Positions 6,619 through 14,175 of a DNA stretch of 14,694 nt are shown here, in pieces. Under the pieces are notes generated by a model, which worked only from the letters and a program-made list of their open reading frames with translations, was not told the origin of the DNA and made no database searches. The DNA lies in assembly GCA_900545035.1 (NCBI GenBank), contig UQXM01000028.1, positions 1 through 14,694 of the forward strand, in the 5' to 3' direction. The position numbers were made by a program, and so were the translations under genes. How positions within the stretch are numbered: the stretch's first letter is position 1; each line of letters starts with the position of its first letter. Origin of the DNA: an uncultured Fusobacterium sp. Lineage in GTDB: Bacteria > Fusobacteriota > Fusobacteriia > Fusobacteriales > Fusobacteriaceae.

Positions 6619-7041
6619 ATGAGATTTACTATTTGTGAAAAAAACAGTGCAGAAGAGATTTATAACCTTGAAAAAGAAATTTTCGGAAACAGTGCCTATA
6701 CTTTTAATCAGATTGAGGATATAAATACGATGCCTGATATGTATAAAATAATATCTGTGCAGAATGAAGAGGGACAGACAGCTGGGTATGTGATAGTTTT
6801 TAACAACAGCGATTCTCTTGAAATAATGAAAATAGGAGTAAATCCTGTTTTCAGAAAACAGGGGTTTGGCTCTGTATTAATAAATGAAGTAAAAAAATCA
6901 AGAATGGAGATTTTTTTGGAAGTTCGTGAAAATAATACAACAGCCAGAGAGTTTTACAAGAAAAACGGATTTAAGGAAGCCGGAAAAAGAAAAAATTATT
7001 ACTGTGATACAGGAGAAGCTGCTGTTATAATGGTGTTTTAA
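6619..7041 (+). CDS. rimI: GNAT acetyltransferase, RimI-like (ribosomal protein S18 alanine N-acetyltransferase)
   Basis: This 140-aa single-domain GNAT enzyme uses acetyl-CoA to acetylate an N-terminal amine. The acetyl-CoA binding loop is R79-K-Q-G-F-G84. It is followed by IFLEVRENNTTAREFYKKNGF (about 98-118) and the C-terminal RKNYYCDTGEAAVIM. The LEVRENN, FY-KNGF and NYY elements are the RimI pattern. It sits between lepB and purB in a same-direction run, with GGAG somewhat far (about 12 bases) from its ATG, suggesting modest translation. Family membership is secure. The exact target, ribosomal protein S18 or others, is inferred from RimI homology. Confidence 0.8.
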   Translation: MRFTICEKNSAEEIYNLEKEIFGNSAYTFNQIEDINTMPDMYKIISVQNEEGQTAGYVIVFNNSDSLEIMKIGVNPVFRKQGFGSVLINEVKKSRMEIFLEVRENNTTAREFYKKNGFKEAGKRKNYYCDTGEAAVIMVF

Positions 7042-7067
7042 AATTTTATTAATATAAAAGGAGCAAT

Positions 7068-8501
7068 ATGGAAAAAAATATTTATTCAAATCCACTGGTG
7101 GAAAGATACAGTTCAAAGGAGATGCTGGAAATATTTTCTCCTCAAAATAAATTTTCAACTTGGAGAAAGCTTTGGGTTTCTCTTGCCGAAAGTGAAAAAG
7201 AACTGGGGCTTAACATAACTGATGAACAGATTGCAGAGATGAAAGAGCATATTTATGATATTGATTTTGAAACAGCTGAAAAAAGAGAAAAAGAGGTAAG
7301 ACATGATGTAATGGCTCATGTCTATACATTCGGAACACAGGCAAAATCAGCAATGCCGATTATTCACCTTGGTGCTACAAGTGCATATGTGGGAGACAAC
7401 ACAGACCTTATTCAGATAAAAGAAGCTCTTGCTGTTGTAAAAAAAGAGATGATAAATGTTATGGACGGACTTTCTAAATTTGCTATGGAGTATAAAGGAA
7501 TGGCAACTTTGGGATTTACACATTTTCAGGCTGCACAGCTGACAACAGTGGGAAAAAGAGCAACTCTTTGGCTTCAAAGTCTTCTTCTTGATTTTGAAGA
7601 GCTGGAATTCAGAGATAAAACTTTGAGATTCAGGGGAGTGAAAGGTACAACAGGAACACAGGCAAGTTTTGAGGAACTTTTTGACGGAGATTTTGAAAAA
7701 GTAAAAACTCTTGATGAAATGGTAACAAAAAAAGCGGGATTTGAAAAAAGATTTATGGTGGCAGGACAGACTTATGACAGAAAAATAGATTCTGAAATGA
7801 TGAACTTATTGGCAAATATAGCTCAGTCAGCACATAAATTTACAAATGATTTAAGACTTTTACAGCATCTTAAAGAGATAGAAGAGCCTTTTGAAAAAAA
7901 TCAAATCGGTTCGTCTGCTATGGCATATAAAAGAAATCCGATGAGAAGTGAGAGAATTTCATCTCTTGCAAAATTTGTGATAGCACTTCAGCAGAGCACA
8001 GCCATGACAGCTTCTACACAATGGTTTGAAAGAACTCTTGATGACTCTGCAAATAAAAGACTTTCTCTGCCACAGGCATTTTTGGCTGTAGATGCTATTC
8101 TTATTATATGGAAAAATATTTTGGACGGACTGGTAGTATATCCGAAAATGATAGAGAAGCATATAATGGCAGAACTTCCTTTTATGGCAACAGAGTATAT
8201 CATAATGGAAGGTGTTAAAAACGGCGGAGACAGACAGGAGCTTCACGAAAAAATAAGAGTTCACTCAATGGAAGCCGGAAAAATGGTAAAAGTTTACGGA
8301 AAAGAAAATGATTTGATAGAAAGAATTATAAACGATCCAAGTTTTAATATCGATAAAGATAAGCTTCAGGAGATACTTGCTCCAAAAAATTTCATAGGAT
8401 TTGCAGAGAAGCAGACAGAGGAATTTATAAATATAGAAATAAAACCTATTCTTGAAAAATATTCAGAACTTTTGGGAATGGATTCAGATTTAAAGGTATA
8501 A
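7068..8501 (+). CDS. purB: Adenylosuccinate lyase
   Basis: This 477-aa cytosolic enzyme of the fumarase/aspartase superfamily acts twice in purine synthesis. It cleaves SAICAR to AICAR and adenylosuccinate to AMP, releasing fumarate. The family signature loop GSSAMAYKRNPMRSE is at 281-295 and includes the catalytic serine. RHDVMAH (78-84) and HLGATSAYVGDN (100-111) line the substrate site, and T151-H152 in GFTHFQAAQ gives the catalytic histidine. The length fits the longer PurB branch. The ATG has AAAGGAG four bases upstream. Four bases separate its stop from the next gene, so they are one operon. No other pur genes are nearby. Confidence 0.96.
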   Translation: MEKNIYSNPLVERYSSKEMLEIFSPQNKFSTWRKLWVSLAESEKELGLNITDEQIAEMKEHIYDIDFETAEKREKEVRHDVMAHVYTFGTQAKSAMPIIHLGATSAYVGDNTDLIQIKEALAVVKKEMINVMDGLSKFAMEYKGMATLGFTHFQAAQLTTVGKRATLWLQSLLLDFEELEFRDKTLRFRGVKGTTGTQASFEELFDGDFEKVKTLDEMVTKKAGFEKRFMVAGQTYDRKIDSEMMNLLANIAQSAHKFTNDLRLLQHLKEIEEPFEKNQIGSSAMAYKRNPMRSERISSLAKFVIALQQSTAMTASTQWFERTLDDSANKRLSLPQAFLAVDAILIIWKNILDGLVVYPKMIEKHIMAELPFMATEYIIMEGVKNGGDRQELHEKIRVHSMEAGKMVKVYGKENDLIERIINDPSFNIDKDKLQEILAPKNFIGFAEKQTEEFINIEIKPILEKYSELLGMDSDLKV

Positions 8502-8505
8502 GGTT

Positions 8506-9030
8506 ATGAAAGCTGACAAGCAGAAAAGAAGAGAGAAATATTTGGTATTTCTTATTCTTTTGTCCCTTTATCTTTCTCTTTTGGAAACTTTTATCCCGAA
8601 GCCTTTTCCATGGCTGAAACTGGGACTTTCAAATATAGGAACACTGGTTGCTCTTGAAAAATTCGGAAAGAAAATGGCGTTTGAAGTTGTAATATGCAGA
8701 ATAGTTATTCAAGGAATAATGCTTGGTACATTGTTCAGTCCCGGATTTATAATAAGTCTTGTTTCGGGAACGGCGAGTGTCTGCATAATGGCGGTGTTAT
8801 ATAATTTCAGAAACAGGCTGAGTCTTGTGTCTATAAGTATTTTTTCAGCACTTATACATAATTTAACTCAGCTCACAGTGGTTTATTTTCTGTTATTCAG
8901 AAATATGAATATAAATTCAAGATATGTAATGGTTTTTGTAACAGGTTTTCTTATTCTGGGAGCTGCTGCAGGAGCTGTTACAGGATTTATCGGAGAAAAA
9001 TTATTACTTAGAAGGAGTTGTGTTGAATGA
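8506..9030 (+). CDS. 'Gx transporter' family membrane protein (annotated elsewhere as heptaprenyl diphosphate synthase component I)
   Basis: This 174-aa polytopic protein has about five hydrophobic segments (12-30, 60-78, 82-100, 107-131 and 140-163). The conserved feature is FPWLKLGLSNI at 34-44, together with R65, the LFSPGF turn (76-81) and SALIHN-x-Q (114-122). This matches the Pfam family once called heptaprenyl diphosphate synthase component I. Its topology looks like a small transporter S-component rather than an enzyme. It starts four bases after purB, and its stop overlaps the glmM start (ATGA), so it is translated with cell-wall precursor synthesis genes. Family call is confident, molecular function is not. 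The partner often seen with it, a NusG domain II protein, is not in this window. Confidence 0.8.
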   Translation: MKADKQKRREKYLVFLILLSLYLSLLETFIPKPFPWLKLGLSNIGTLVALEKFGKKMAFEVVICRIVIQGIMLGTLFSPGFIISLVSGTASVCIMAVLYNFRNRLSLVSISIFSALIHNLTQLTVVYFLLFRNMNINSRYVMVFVTGFLILGAAAGAVTGFIGEKLLLRRSCVE

Positions 9031-10385
9031 GAAAATATTTTGGTACTGACGGAATAAGAGGAGAGGCAAACAGAGAGCTTACAGCGGAACTGGCAATGAA
9101 ACTGGGATATGCTCTTGGATATTATTTAAGAAAGCAGAATCCTGACAAGAAAAAAATGAAAGTTATTATGGGGTCTGATACGAGAATTTCGGGGTATATG
9201 CTTAGGTCAGCTCTTAGTGCGGGACTTAATTCTATGGGAATAAATATAGATTTTGTTGGGGTTATTCCTACACCGGGAGTAGCTTTTATTACTCAGGCAA
9301 AAAGTGCTGAAGCGGGAATAATGATATCAGCTTCTCACAATCCTGCAAAAGATAACGGAATTAAAATATTTGCAAAGGACGGGTGCAAACTTCCCGATGA
9401 AGTGGAGCTTGAACTTGAAGGGTATATAGATAATTATGCAGAGCTTGTAAAAAATCCTCTTCCGGGAGATGCTGTGGGAAAATTCAAATATGCCGAAGAT
9501 GATTATATTCTTTACAGAGATCATCTGAAATCAATAGTTCAGGGAGATTTTTCAGGAATGAAAATAATTCTTGATGCAGCAAACGGATCAGCATACAGAG
9601 TGGCAAAAGATGTATTTCTTTCTCTTGGAGCAGAGATTGTTGTAATTAATGACGCTCCTAACGGGAAAAATATAAATGTAAGATGCGGTTCAACACATCC
9701 TGAAATTTTATCAAAAGTAGTAATGGGGTATGAGGCAGATTTGGGACTTGCTTATGACGGAGATGCAGACAGACTTATTGCTGTTGATAAAAACGGAAAA
9801 ATTGTAGACGGAGATAAAATAATAGCAACTCTTGCTGTGGATATGAAAAAGAAAAATGTTCTTGTAAATAACAGAGTTGTTACAACTGTTATGAGCAACA
9901 TGGGATTGGAGTCTTTCCTTAATGATAACGGAATAGTTCTTGTGAGAGCAAATGTAGGGGACAGATATGTTCTTGAAAAAATGAAGAGCCAAGGGCTTAA
10001 CATTGGAGGAGAGCAGTCAGGACATATTATTCTTCTTGACTACGGAACAACAGGAGACGGAATACAATCATCTCTTAAACTTGTAGAAGTTATAAGGGAC
10101 AGCGGAAAAACTCTTGATGAGCTTGTGGGACTTATTCCTGAGTGGCCACAGGTATTAATAAATGTAAAAGTTGACAATGCAAAGAAAAATATACGGAACA
10201 AAAATGAAAACATAACTTCTTTCATTGAGAAAAAAGAAAAAGAAATGGGCAACGAAGGAAGAGTTCTTGTAAGAACTTCGGGAACAGAGCCTATTGTAAG
10301 GGTAATGGTAGAAGGAAAAAATGCAGAGTCTGTAAAAGCAATAGCTGAAGAGATAGCTGAAGTTGTAAGAACAGAGCTGGCATAA
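9027..10385 (+). CDS. glmM: Phosphoglucosamine mutase
   Basis: This 452-aa cytosolic enzyme interconverts glucosamine-6-phosphate and glucosamine-1-phosphate on the route to UDP-GlcNAc for peptidoglycan and lipopolysaccharide. The phosphoserine loop is SASHNPAKDNG at 101-111, with S103 as the phosphorylated residue. The magnesium loop DGDADR is at 244-249, the sugar loop GGEQSGH at 327-333 and the phosphate-binding loop RTSGTEP at 416-422. The N-terminus YFGTDGIRG is characteristic of GlmM as opposed to other phosphohexomutases. The ATG overlaps the upstream stop by four bases and is preceded by AAGGAG. A methyltransferase gene follows after about 32 bases. Confidence 0.96.
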   Translation: MRKYFGTDGIRGEANRELTAELAMKLGYALGYYLRKQNPDKKKMKVIMGSDTRISGYMLRSALSAGLNSMGINIDFVGVIPTPGVAFITQAKSAEAGIMISASHNPAKDNGIKIFAKDGCKLPDEVELELEGYIDNYAELVKNPLPGDAVGKFKYAEDDYILYRDHLKSIVQGDFSGMKIILDAANGSAYRVAKDVFLSLGAEIVVINDAPNGKNINVRCGSTHPEILSKVVMGYEADLGLAYDGDADRLIAVDKNGKIVDGDKIIATLAVDMKKKNVLVNNRVVTTVMSNMGLESFLNDNGIVLVRANVGDRYVLEKMKSQGLNIGGEQSGHIILLDYGTTGDGIQSSLKLVEVIRDSGKTLDELVGLIPEWPQVLINVKVDNAKKNIRNKNENITSFIEKKEKEMGNEGRVLVRTSGTEPIVRVMVEGKNAESVKAIAEEIAEVVRTELA

Positions 10386-10417
10386 AAATAAAATATTAAA
10401 AGCAGGGAGAAAATATA

Positions 10418-11128
10418 ATGTATAAAAATTTTTCTAAGGTTTATGACAAATTTATGGAAATCTGCGACTATAATGAGTGGGTAAAACTGCTGGAAAAATA
10501 CAGAGCAGATTTTTGTCCCCAAGGAAAAAAGTTTTTGGACTTGGGCTGTGGAACAGGCAGCACTCTTGTAATTCTGAGTGAAAAATATGAGTGTTCAGGG
10601 CTGGATTTGTCAGAAGAGATGCTGAAAAGAGCAAACATAAAATTAAAGGGCAGACAAGTACCTTTGTTTTTGGGAGATATGAGAGAATTCAGCACGGGAG
10701 AAAAATATGACATTATATTTTCTTTTTTTGATACAGTAAATCATCTTACAGGCACACAGGATTTGTTGGATTTGTTCAACAGTGTAAAAAACTCTCTCAA
10801 TGAAGAGGGAATATATGTTTTTGATGTTGTGGACAGAAAGTTTATGGACAAGATGTTTGCAAATGATATCTATGCAGATAGCAGAAAAGATTTTGCTGTA
10901 ATTTGGGAACATTTTTACAACGAAGAGGAAAATCTTGATGAGATTGAAGCTTCATATTTTGTGAAAAATAAAAATAAGACTTATGACAGATACAACGAAT
11001 ATTATGAAAAAAGAATTTTTACACATGAAGAAATATGTTTCTGTGCAGAGAAAGCAGGACTTTCTGTAAAACTTGCAGAATTCAACGAAGAAATTGCCGG
11101 AAAAAGATATTTTTATGTACTGAAATAA
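10418..11128 (+). CDS. Class I SAM-dependent methyltransferase
   Basis: This 236-aa soluble protein has a Rossmann-fold methyltransferase domain. Motif I is LDLGCGTGS (40-48), the acidic ribose-binding position is in GLDLSEEML (61-69), motif II is GDMREF (86-91) and the motif IV region is FSFFDTVNHL (101-110). The C-terminal half (about 125-225) contains aromatic- and acid-rich substrate-binding sequence. It resembles small-molecule methyltransferases of the YqeM type, but no substrate-determining motif is recognisable. AGGGAG precedes the ATG, and it probably ends the lepB-to-glmM run. No clear terminator follows; the ~98 bases to atpZ hold only an AT-rich spacer and a weak hairpin. Confidence 0.85.
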   Translation: MYKNFSKVYDKFMEICDYNEWVKLLEKYRADFCPQGKKFLDLGCGTGSTLVILSEKYECSGLDLSEEMLKRANIKLKGRQVPLFLGDMREFSTGEKYDIIFSFFDTVNHLTGTQDLLDLFNSVKNSLNEEGIYVFDVVDRKFMDKMFANDIYADSRKDFAVIWEHFYNEEENLDEIEASYFVKNKNKTYDRYNEYYEKRIFTHEEICFCAEKAGLSVKLAEFNEEIAGKRYFYVLK

Positions 11129-11194
11129 ATATAAAATTTTTTATTTCGGAAAAATAGTATAACATGGTTAAATTTTTGAACAACTTTTAATCTT

Positions 11195-11212
11195 TCAAAG
11201 AAAAAACTTTGA
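11195..11212 (+). other. Small hairpin just before the atpZ ribosome site
   Basis: TCAAAG (11195-11200) pairs with CTTTGA (11207-11212) around six A. It ends two bases before the AAGGAAAG ribosome site of atpZ. It is too weak for a terminator and has no T run. It may influence atpZ translation or be incidental. Confidence 0.3.
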
Positions 11213-11226
11213 TAAGGAAAGAAAAA

Positions 11227-11439
11227 ATGCTAAAATTTGATAGAGATTTTTTTAAATATTTATCCCTTTTGGGAACTTTGGGATTTATAATGATAGGAAA
11301 TATGTTGGTATCTCTGGCTGTATATAAATATATCATAGCCAGATATATTTATGAAAGTCCCGTGCTTTTTATCGTTTTTCTTCTTTTGGGAATTGCGAGC
11401 GGATTTTACAGTGTATATCAGCAGATAATGAAAAAATAA
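11227..11439 (+). CDS. atpZ: AtpZ/AtpI family small Fo accessory protein
   Basis: This 70-aa protein has two membrane segments (about 12-34 and 44-64). The second has the family pattern PVLFIVFLLLGIASGFYSVYQ, matching the ATPase_gene1 (AtpZ) group encoded upstream of atpI in many bacteria. In other organisms AtpZ works with AtpI in cation supply or assembly of the rotor. A TTG at 11209 in the same frame would add six residues, but the ATG at 11227 has AAGGAAAG at proper distance, so I chose it. It stands immediately before atpI, separated by a 73-base gap that contains a promoter. The very short length and context make the call reasonable rather than certain. Confidence 0.75.
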   Translation: MLKFDRDFFKYLSLLGTLGFIMIGNMLVSLAVYKYIIARYIYESPVLFIVFLLLGIASGFYSVYQQIMKK

Positions 11440-11446
11440 AAAAAAC

Positions 11447-11477
11447 TTGACTTATCGGTCAGGTTATAAGGTATAAT
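11447..11477 (+). promoter_or_regulatory. Promoter of atpI and the ATP synthase operon, with a palindrome on the -35
   Basis: TTGACT (11447-11452) and a perfect TATAAT (11472-11477) are separated by a long 19-base spacer. A small inverted repeat TGAC-n6-GTCA (11448-11451/11458-11461) covers the -35 box and could be an operator. The element lies between atpZ and atpI, so the main ATP synthase genes may be transcribed separately from atpZ. Confidence 0.55.
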
Positions 11478-11512
11478 AAATATAATTGACTGAAAAACGG
11501 AAAGGTTTTTGT

Positions 11513-11890
11513 ATGGATGATATAAAAAATATAATGAGAAGAGCATTTATTACTTCCGGACTGATAATAATATACGGACTTATTCTCAGAGAAAAAGCTG
11601 TATGTATAGGAATGTTCGGAGGGTCTTTGATTTCCATACTTGCATTCTATATGCTCTGTGTTGATGTGAAAGCCACAGTAGCATCAGGGAACGGCTCTTA
11701 TAAAGTGGGGATAATAAGCTATCTGAAAAGATATATTCTCTACGGAGCGGCTCTGGGAGCTTCGGCTTATTTTTTTGGAATCGGAATGTTGTTAAGTACA
11801 GCCATTGGATTATTGAATATAAAATTTAATATTATGATAATGGTTCTATATAAAAAGTTTATACAATTTAAAAAGAAGTACTTAAAGTAA
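11513..11890 (+). CDS. atpI: ATP synthase subunit I
   Basis: This is a 125-aa membrane protein with four hydrophobic segments (about 11-27, 30-50, 74-93 and 94-113) and a lysine-rich C-terminus (YKKFIQFKKKYLK). Size, topology and position directly before atpB identify it as the non-structural Fo protein AtpI, which assists c-ring assembly in sodium-type enzymes of related bacteria. A TTG start at 11486 is possible in frame, but it lies just after the promoter -10. The ATG at 11513 has GGAAAGG seven bases ahead. Sequence conservation in this family is low, so the call leans on context. Confidence 0.78.
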   Translation: MDDIKNIMRRAFITSGLIIIYGLILREKAVCIGMFGGSLISILAFYMLCVDVKATVASGNGSYKVGIISYLKRYILYGAALGASAYFFGIGMLLSTAIGLLNIKFNIMIMVLYKKFIQFKKKYLK

Positions 11891-11908
11891 TGAGAGAGGA
11901 GGGTTTAT

Positions 11909-12721
11909 ATGAACATAGGTTTTTTTACTCCACCTCTAGTGGAAGGACCAAGAATTGTTTTCTTTGTTCCGCTGCCTGAATTTTTGCACAGACTGCCGAT
12001 AGCAATGGATATGGGCAACGGACAAGCCGGACTTCCTGTTACAATTACAGTAATAGGGACTTGGTTCTGTATGCTTGTTTTGTTTTTACTGTTTAAGGTA
12101 GGAACAAGAAAATTGGAGCTTGTGCCTACATCGGGACTTCAGACAGCACTTGAATCGCTGTACGAATTTCTTGACGGGCTTGTAGGACAGATGATAGGAA
12201 GCTGGAAAAAGAAATATTTTTCATTTTTGGCTGTAATATTTATATTTATCCTTACATCAAATCTGCTGACATTTTTCTTCCCAATACCTTGGCCTACATT
12301 TGGGGCTGACGGAACAGTAACAATCTCACCTGCTTTCCGTGCACCGACAATGGACCTTAATACAACAGTCGGACTTGCATTGCTGGTAGCAGTAACATTT
12401 ATAGGAACAAGTATAAAGAGAAATGGAGCACTTGGCTATGCCAAGGGATTTTTAGACCCAGTACCTGTTATGTTGCCTTTAAACATAGTGGGAGAATTAG
12501 CAAAACCTGTCAATATGTCAATGAGACTTTTCGGAAACATGTTTGCAGGTTCGGTAATCATGGGGCTTCTTTACAAAGCTGCACCATGGGTTGTACCTGC
12601 ACCTCTGCATTTATATTTTGATTTATTTTCAGCAGTGGTACAGAGTTTCGTATTCACAATGCTTGCCATGGTTCATATTCAGGGGGCATTGGGAGATTCC
12701 GTAATGGAAGAAGAACAATAA
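11909..12721 (+). CDS. atpB: F1Fo ATP synthase subunit a
   Basis: This 270-aa Fo stator subunit forms the ion half-channels against the c-ring. The essential arginine is R206 in SMRLFGNMFAG (204-214). GELAKP at 195-200 provides the conserved glutamate E196, and Q245 falls in the last helix (SAVVQSFVFTMLAMVHI). Five or six membrane segments are visible, including about 45-64, 105-124, 152-169, 205-224 and 236-257. The start follows AGGAGGG. It is the first structural gene, in the standard order a-c-b-delta-alpha. Ion preference cannot be read from this subunit alone, but see AtpE. Confidence 0.96.
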   Translation: MNIGFFTPPLVEGPRIVFFVPLPEFLHRLPIAMDMGNGQAGLPVTITVIGTWFCMLVLFLLFKVGTRKLELVPTSGLQTALESLYEFLDGLVGQMIGSWKKKYFSFLAVIFIFILTSNLLTFFFPIPWPTFGADGTVTISPAFRAPTMDLNTTVGLALLVAVTFIGTSIKRNGALGYAKGFLDPVPVMLPLNIVGELAKPVNMSMRLFGNMFAGSVIMGLLYKAAPWVVPAPLHLYFDLFSAVVQSFVFTMLAMVHIQGALGDSVMEEEQ

Positions 12722-12759
12722 TAAACTAAAAAATCAGAAAAATTTCAGGAGGTATTCAA

Positions 12760-13050
12760 ATGGATATTTTATTAGCAAAAACAATAGTTTTGGCAGCATC
12801 AGCAGTTGGTGCAGGATGTGCAATGATAGCTGGACTTGGACCAGGAATCGGAGAAGGTTATGCAGCAGGTAAGGCAGTAGAAGCAGTTGCAAGACAGCCT
12901 GAAGCAAAAAGCAACATCATCTCTACAATGATTTTAGGACAAGCAGTATCAGAGTCAACAGGTATTTACTCACTTGTTATAGCTATGATTTTACTGTATG
13001 CAAACCCATTCATGTCAATCTTAGAAAAAGCTGCAGGGCTTGTTAAGTAA
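12760..13050 (+). CDS. atpE: F1Fo ATP synthase subunit c, sodium type with two carboxylates
   Basis: This 96-aa hairpin of two membrane helices (about 5-30 and 54-80) forms the rotor ring. The polar loop is ARQPEA (44-49). The ion site is E65 with S66 and T67 (SESTGIY, 64-70), V63 and Y70, which are the sodium ligands of the Ilyobacter/Propionigenium c-ring. At position 32 those have Gln; here it is E32 (GPGIGEGY), the two-carboxylate arrangement described for Fusobacterium nucleatum. From memory, the related proteins are about 89 aa; this one has roughly seven extra C-terminal residues (ending EKAAGLVK). The start has AGGAGG at ideal spacing, fitting the need for many copies. A 63-base gap separates it from atpF. 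Confidence 0.97.
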   Translation: MDILLAKTIVLAASAVGAGCAMIAGLGPGIGEGYAAGKAVEAVARQPEAKSNIISTMILGQAVSESTGIYSLVIAMILLYANPFMSILEKAAGLVK

Positions 13051-13095
13051 TAACCGGGTAAATTAAATTAAACTCAGACAGAAATTAATTAATCC

Positions 13096-13116
13096 GGGAA
13101 GGAGGTAATAATCTTG
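13096..13116 (+). promoter_or_regulatory. Strong ribosome site with TTG start of atpF
   Basis: AAGGAGGT (13099-13106) is followed seven bases later by TTG (13114-13116). The first in-frame ATG (13129) is more than 20 bases from the site. The TTG is therefore the best start, adding MAPQN to the protein. Confidence 0.75.
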
Positions 13117-13617
13117 GCACCACAAAATATGCCTGCAATATCAATTGATATAAATATGCTTTGGCAGATTATAAACTTTTTCATCTTGATAGTTATTTTC
13201 AATAAATATATGAAAAAACCTTTAAAAAGAATAATAAAGGAAAGACAGGCGAAAATAGCCGGAGATCTTGAAGATGCAAAGCAGGATAAAGAAGCTGCAA
13301 AAAAAGCAAAAGAACAAGCAGAAGAAATCTTAAAGAAAGCCAGAATTGAGGCTCATAATATAATCAGTCTTTCTGAGAAAAAAGCCGACGAAAGAAAAGA
13401 AGAGATTTTAAAAGAAGCGACTGTTCAAAGAGATAAGATTTTAAAAAGTGCTGAAGTGGAAGTAACAAAAATGAAAGAAAGAGCAAGACAGGTTATAAGA
13501 GGGGAAATGCAGACTCTTGCCGTTAATCTTGCAGAAAAAATTATTACTGAAAAATTAGATTCAAAAGCCGGAGATCTGCTGATAGACGACTTCATCGACA
13601 AGGTAGGAGATGCGTAA
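13114..13617 (+). CDS. atpF: F1Fo ATP synthase subunit b
   Basis: This 167-aa peripheral stalk subunit has a single N-terminal membrane helix (about 14-31, LWQIINFFILIVIFNKY). A long charged helix follows, rich in Lys, Glu, Ala and Gln (about 35-140), that dimerises as a coiled coil. The C-terminus (LAVNLAEKIITEKLD) matches the delta-binding end of subunit b. It starts with TTG behind a near-perfect ribosome site. Its stop overlaps the atpH ATG (TAATG), as expected for paired stalk subunits. No sign of a b/b' duplication is present in this window. Confidence 0.95.
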   Translation: MAPQNMPAISIDINMLWQIINFFILIVIFNKYMKKPLKRIIKERQAKIAGDLEDAKQDKEAAKKAKEQAEEILKKARIEAHNIISLSEKKADERKEEILKEATVQRDKILKSAEVEVTKMKERARQVIRGEMQTLAVNLAEKIITEKLDSKAGDLLIDDFIDKVGDA

Positions 13618-14144
13618 TGACAGACAGCCAAGTTGGAAGAAGATACGCAGAGGCAATTTTTGAAATAGCAGAATCTAAGAACAGTATAAAAGAGGTTTAC
13701 GAAGCTTTAAACAGCCTTATGGAATTTTACAAAACAGACAGAGATTTCAAGAACTTTATTGATCATCCTCTTATTTCAGACAGTGAGAAAAAAGAAGCTC
13801 TTGAAAAAATTTATCACAGCGAAAGCGAAGAGATAAAAAATATAATTTTTTATCTTCTTGATAAAAAAAGAATAGCAAATATCAGAGAGATAGTTGCCGA
13901 GTATTTGAAAATATATTATGCAAAAAATCAAATACTTGATGTGGAAGCTACTTTTGCCGTAAAACTTTCAGAGGCACAAAGAGAAAAGCTTATTCACAAA
14001 TTGGAAATGAAAACTAAGAAAAAGATAAACCTAGTGGAAAAAGTTGATGCCGGAATAATCGGAGGAGGAATTCTTAAAATCGGCGACAGAATTATCGACG
14101 GTACAGTAAGAACTCAGCTTGATAATCTGGTGAAATCACTTTAG
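13617..14144 (+). CDS. atpH: F1Fo ATP synthase subunit delta
   Basis: This 175-aa peripheral stalk protein links subunit b to the top of the alpha3-beta3 head. The N-terminal domain starts RRYAEAIFEIAE (8-19) as in the OSCP/delta family. The C-terminal signature VDAGIIGGGILKIGDRIIDG (143-162), followed by TVRTQLDNL, is diagnostic. The ATG shares one base with the atpF stop, with GGTAGGAG upstream. atpA follows after 28 bases. Length and sequence are normal for the family. Confidence 0.95.
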   Translation: MTDSQVGRRYAEAIFEIAESKNSIKEVYEALNSLMEFYKTDRDFKNFIDHPLISDSEKKEALEKIYHSESEEIKNIIFYLLDKKRIANIREIVAEYLKIYYAKNQILDVEATFAVKLSEAQREKLIHKLEMKTKKKINLVEKVDAGIIGGGILKIGDRIIDGTVRTQLDNLVKSL

Positions 14145-14158
14145 GAATACACATAAAT

Positions 14159-14175
14159 CGGAGGTGTAATCGTTG
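14159..14175 (+). promoter_or_regulatory. Ribosome site with TTG start of atpA
   Basis: CGGAGGTG (14159-14166) is followed six bases later by TTG (14173-14175), which opens the AtpA reading frame at NIRPEEVSSIIK. No ATG in frame is nearby, so a TTG start is required. Confidence 0.75.

Noticed and set aside
11135..11163. TATAAC at 11158-11163 as a -10 for an atpZ promoter
   Set aside because: No recognisable -35 at 16-18 bases; A/T-rich background makes such a hexamer likely by chance.
11209..11226. TTG start six codons upstream for atpZ
   Set aside because: The TTG lies in the 3' arm of a small hairpin and upstream of the ribosome site, which instead serves the ATG at 11227.
13054..13097. 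Possible stem between atpE and atpF using CCGG at both ends and ATTAA/TTAAT runs
   Set aside because: It needs a four-base and a one-base bulge and is mostly A-T pairs, with no T run; too weak to call a processing or regulatory hairpin.
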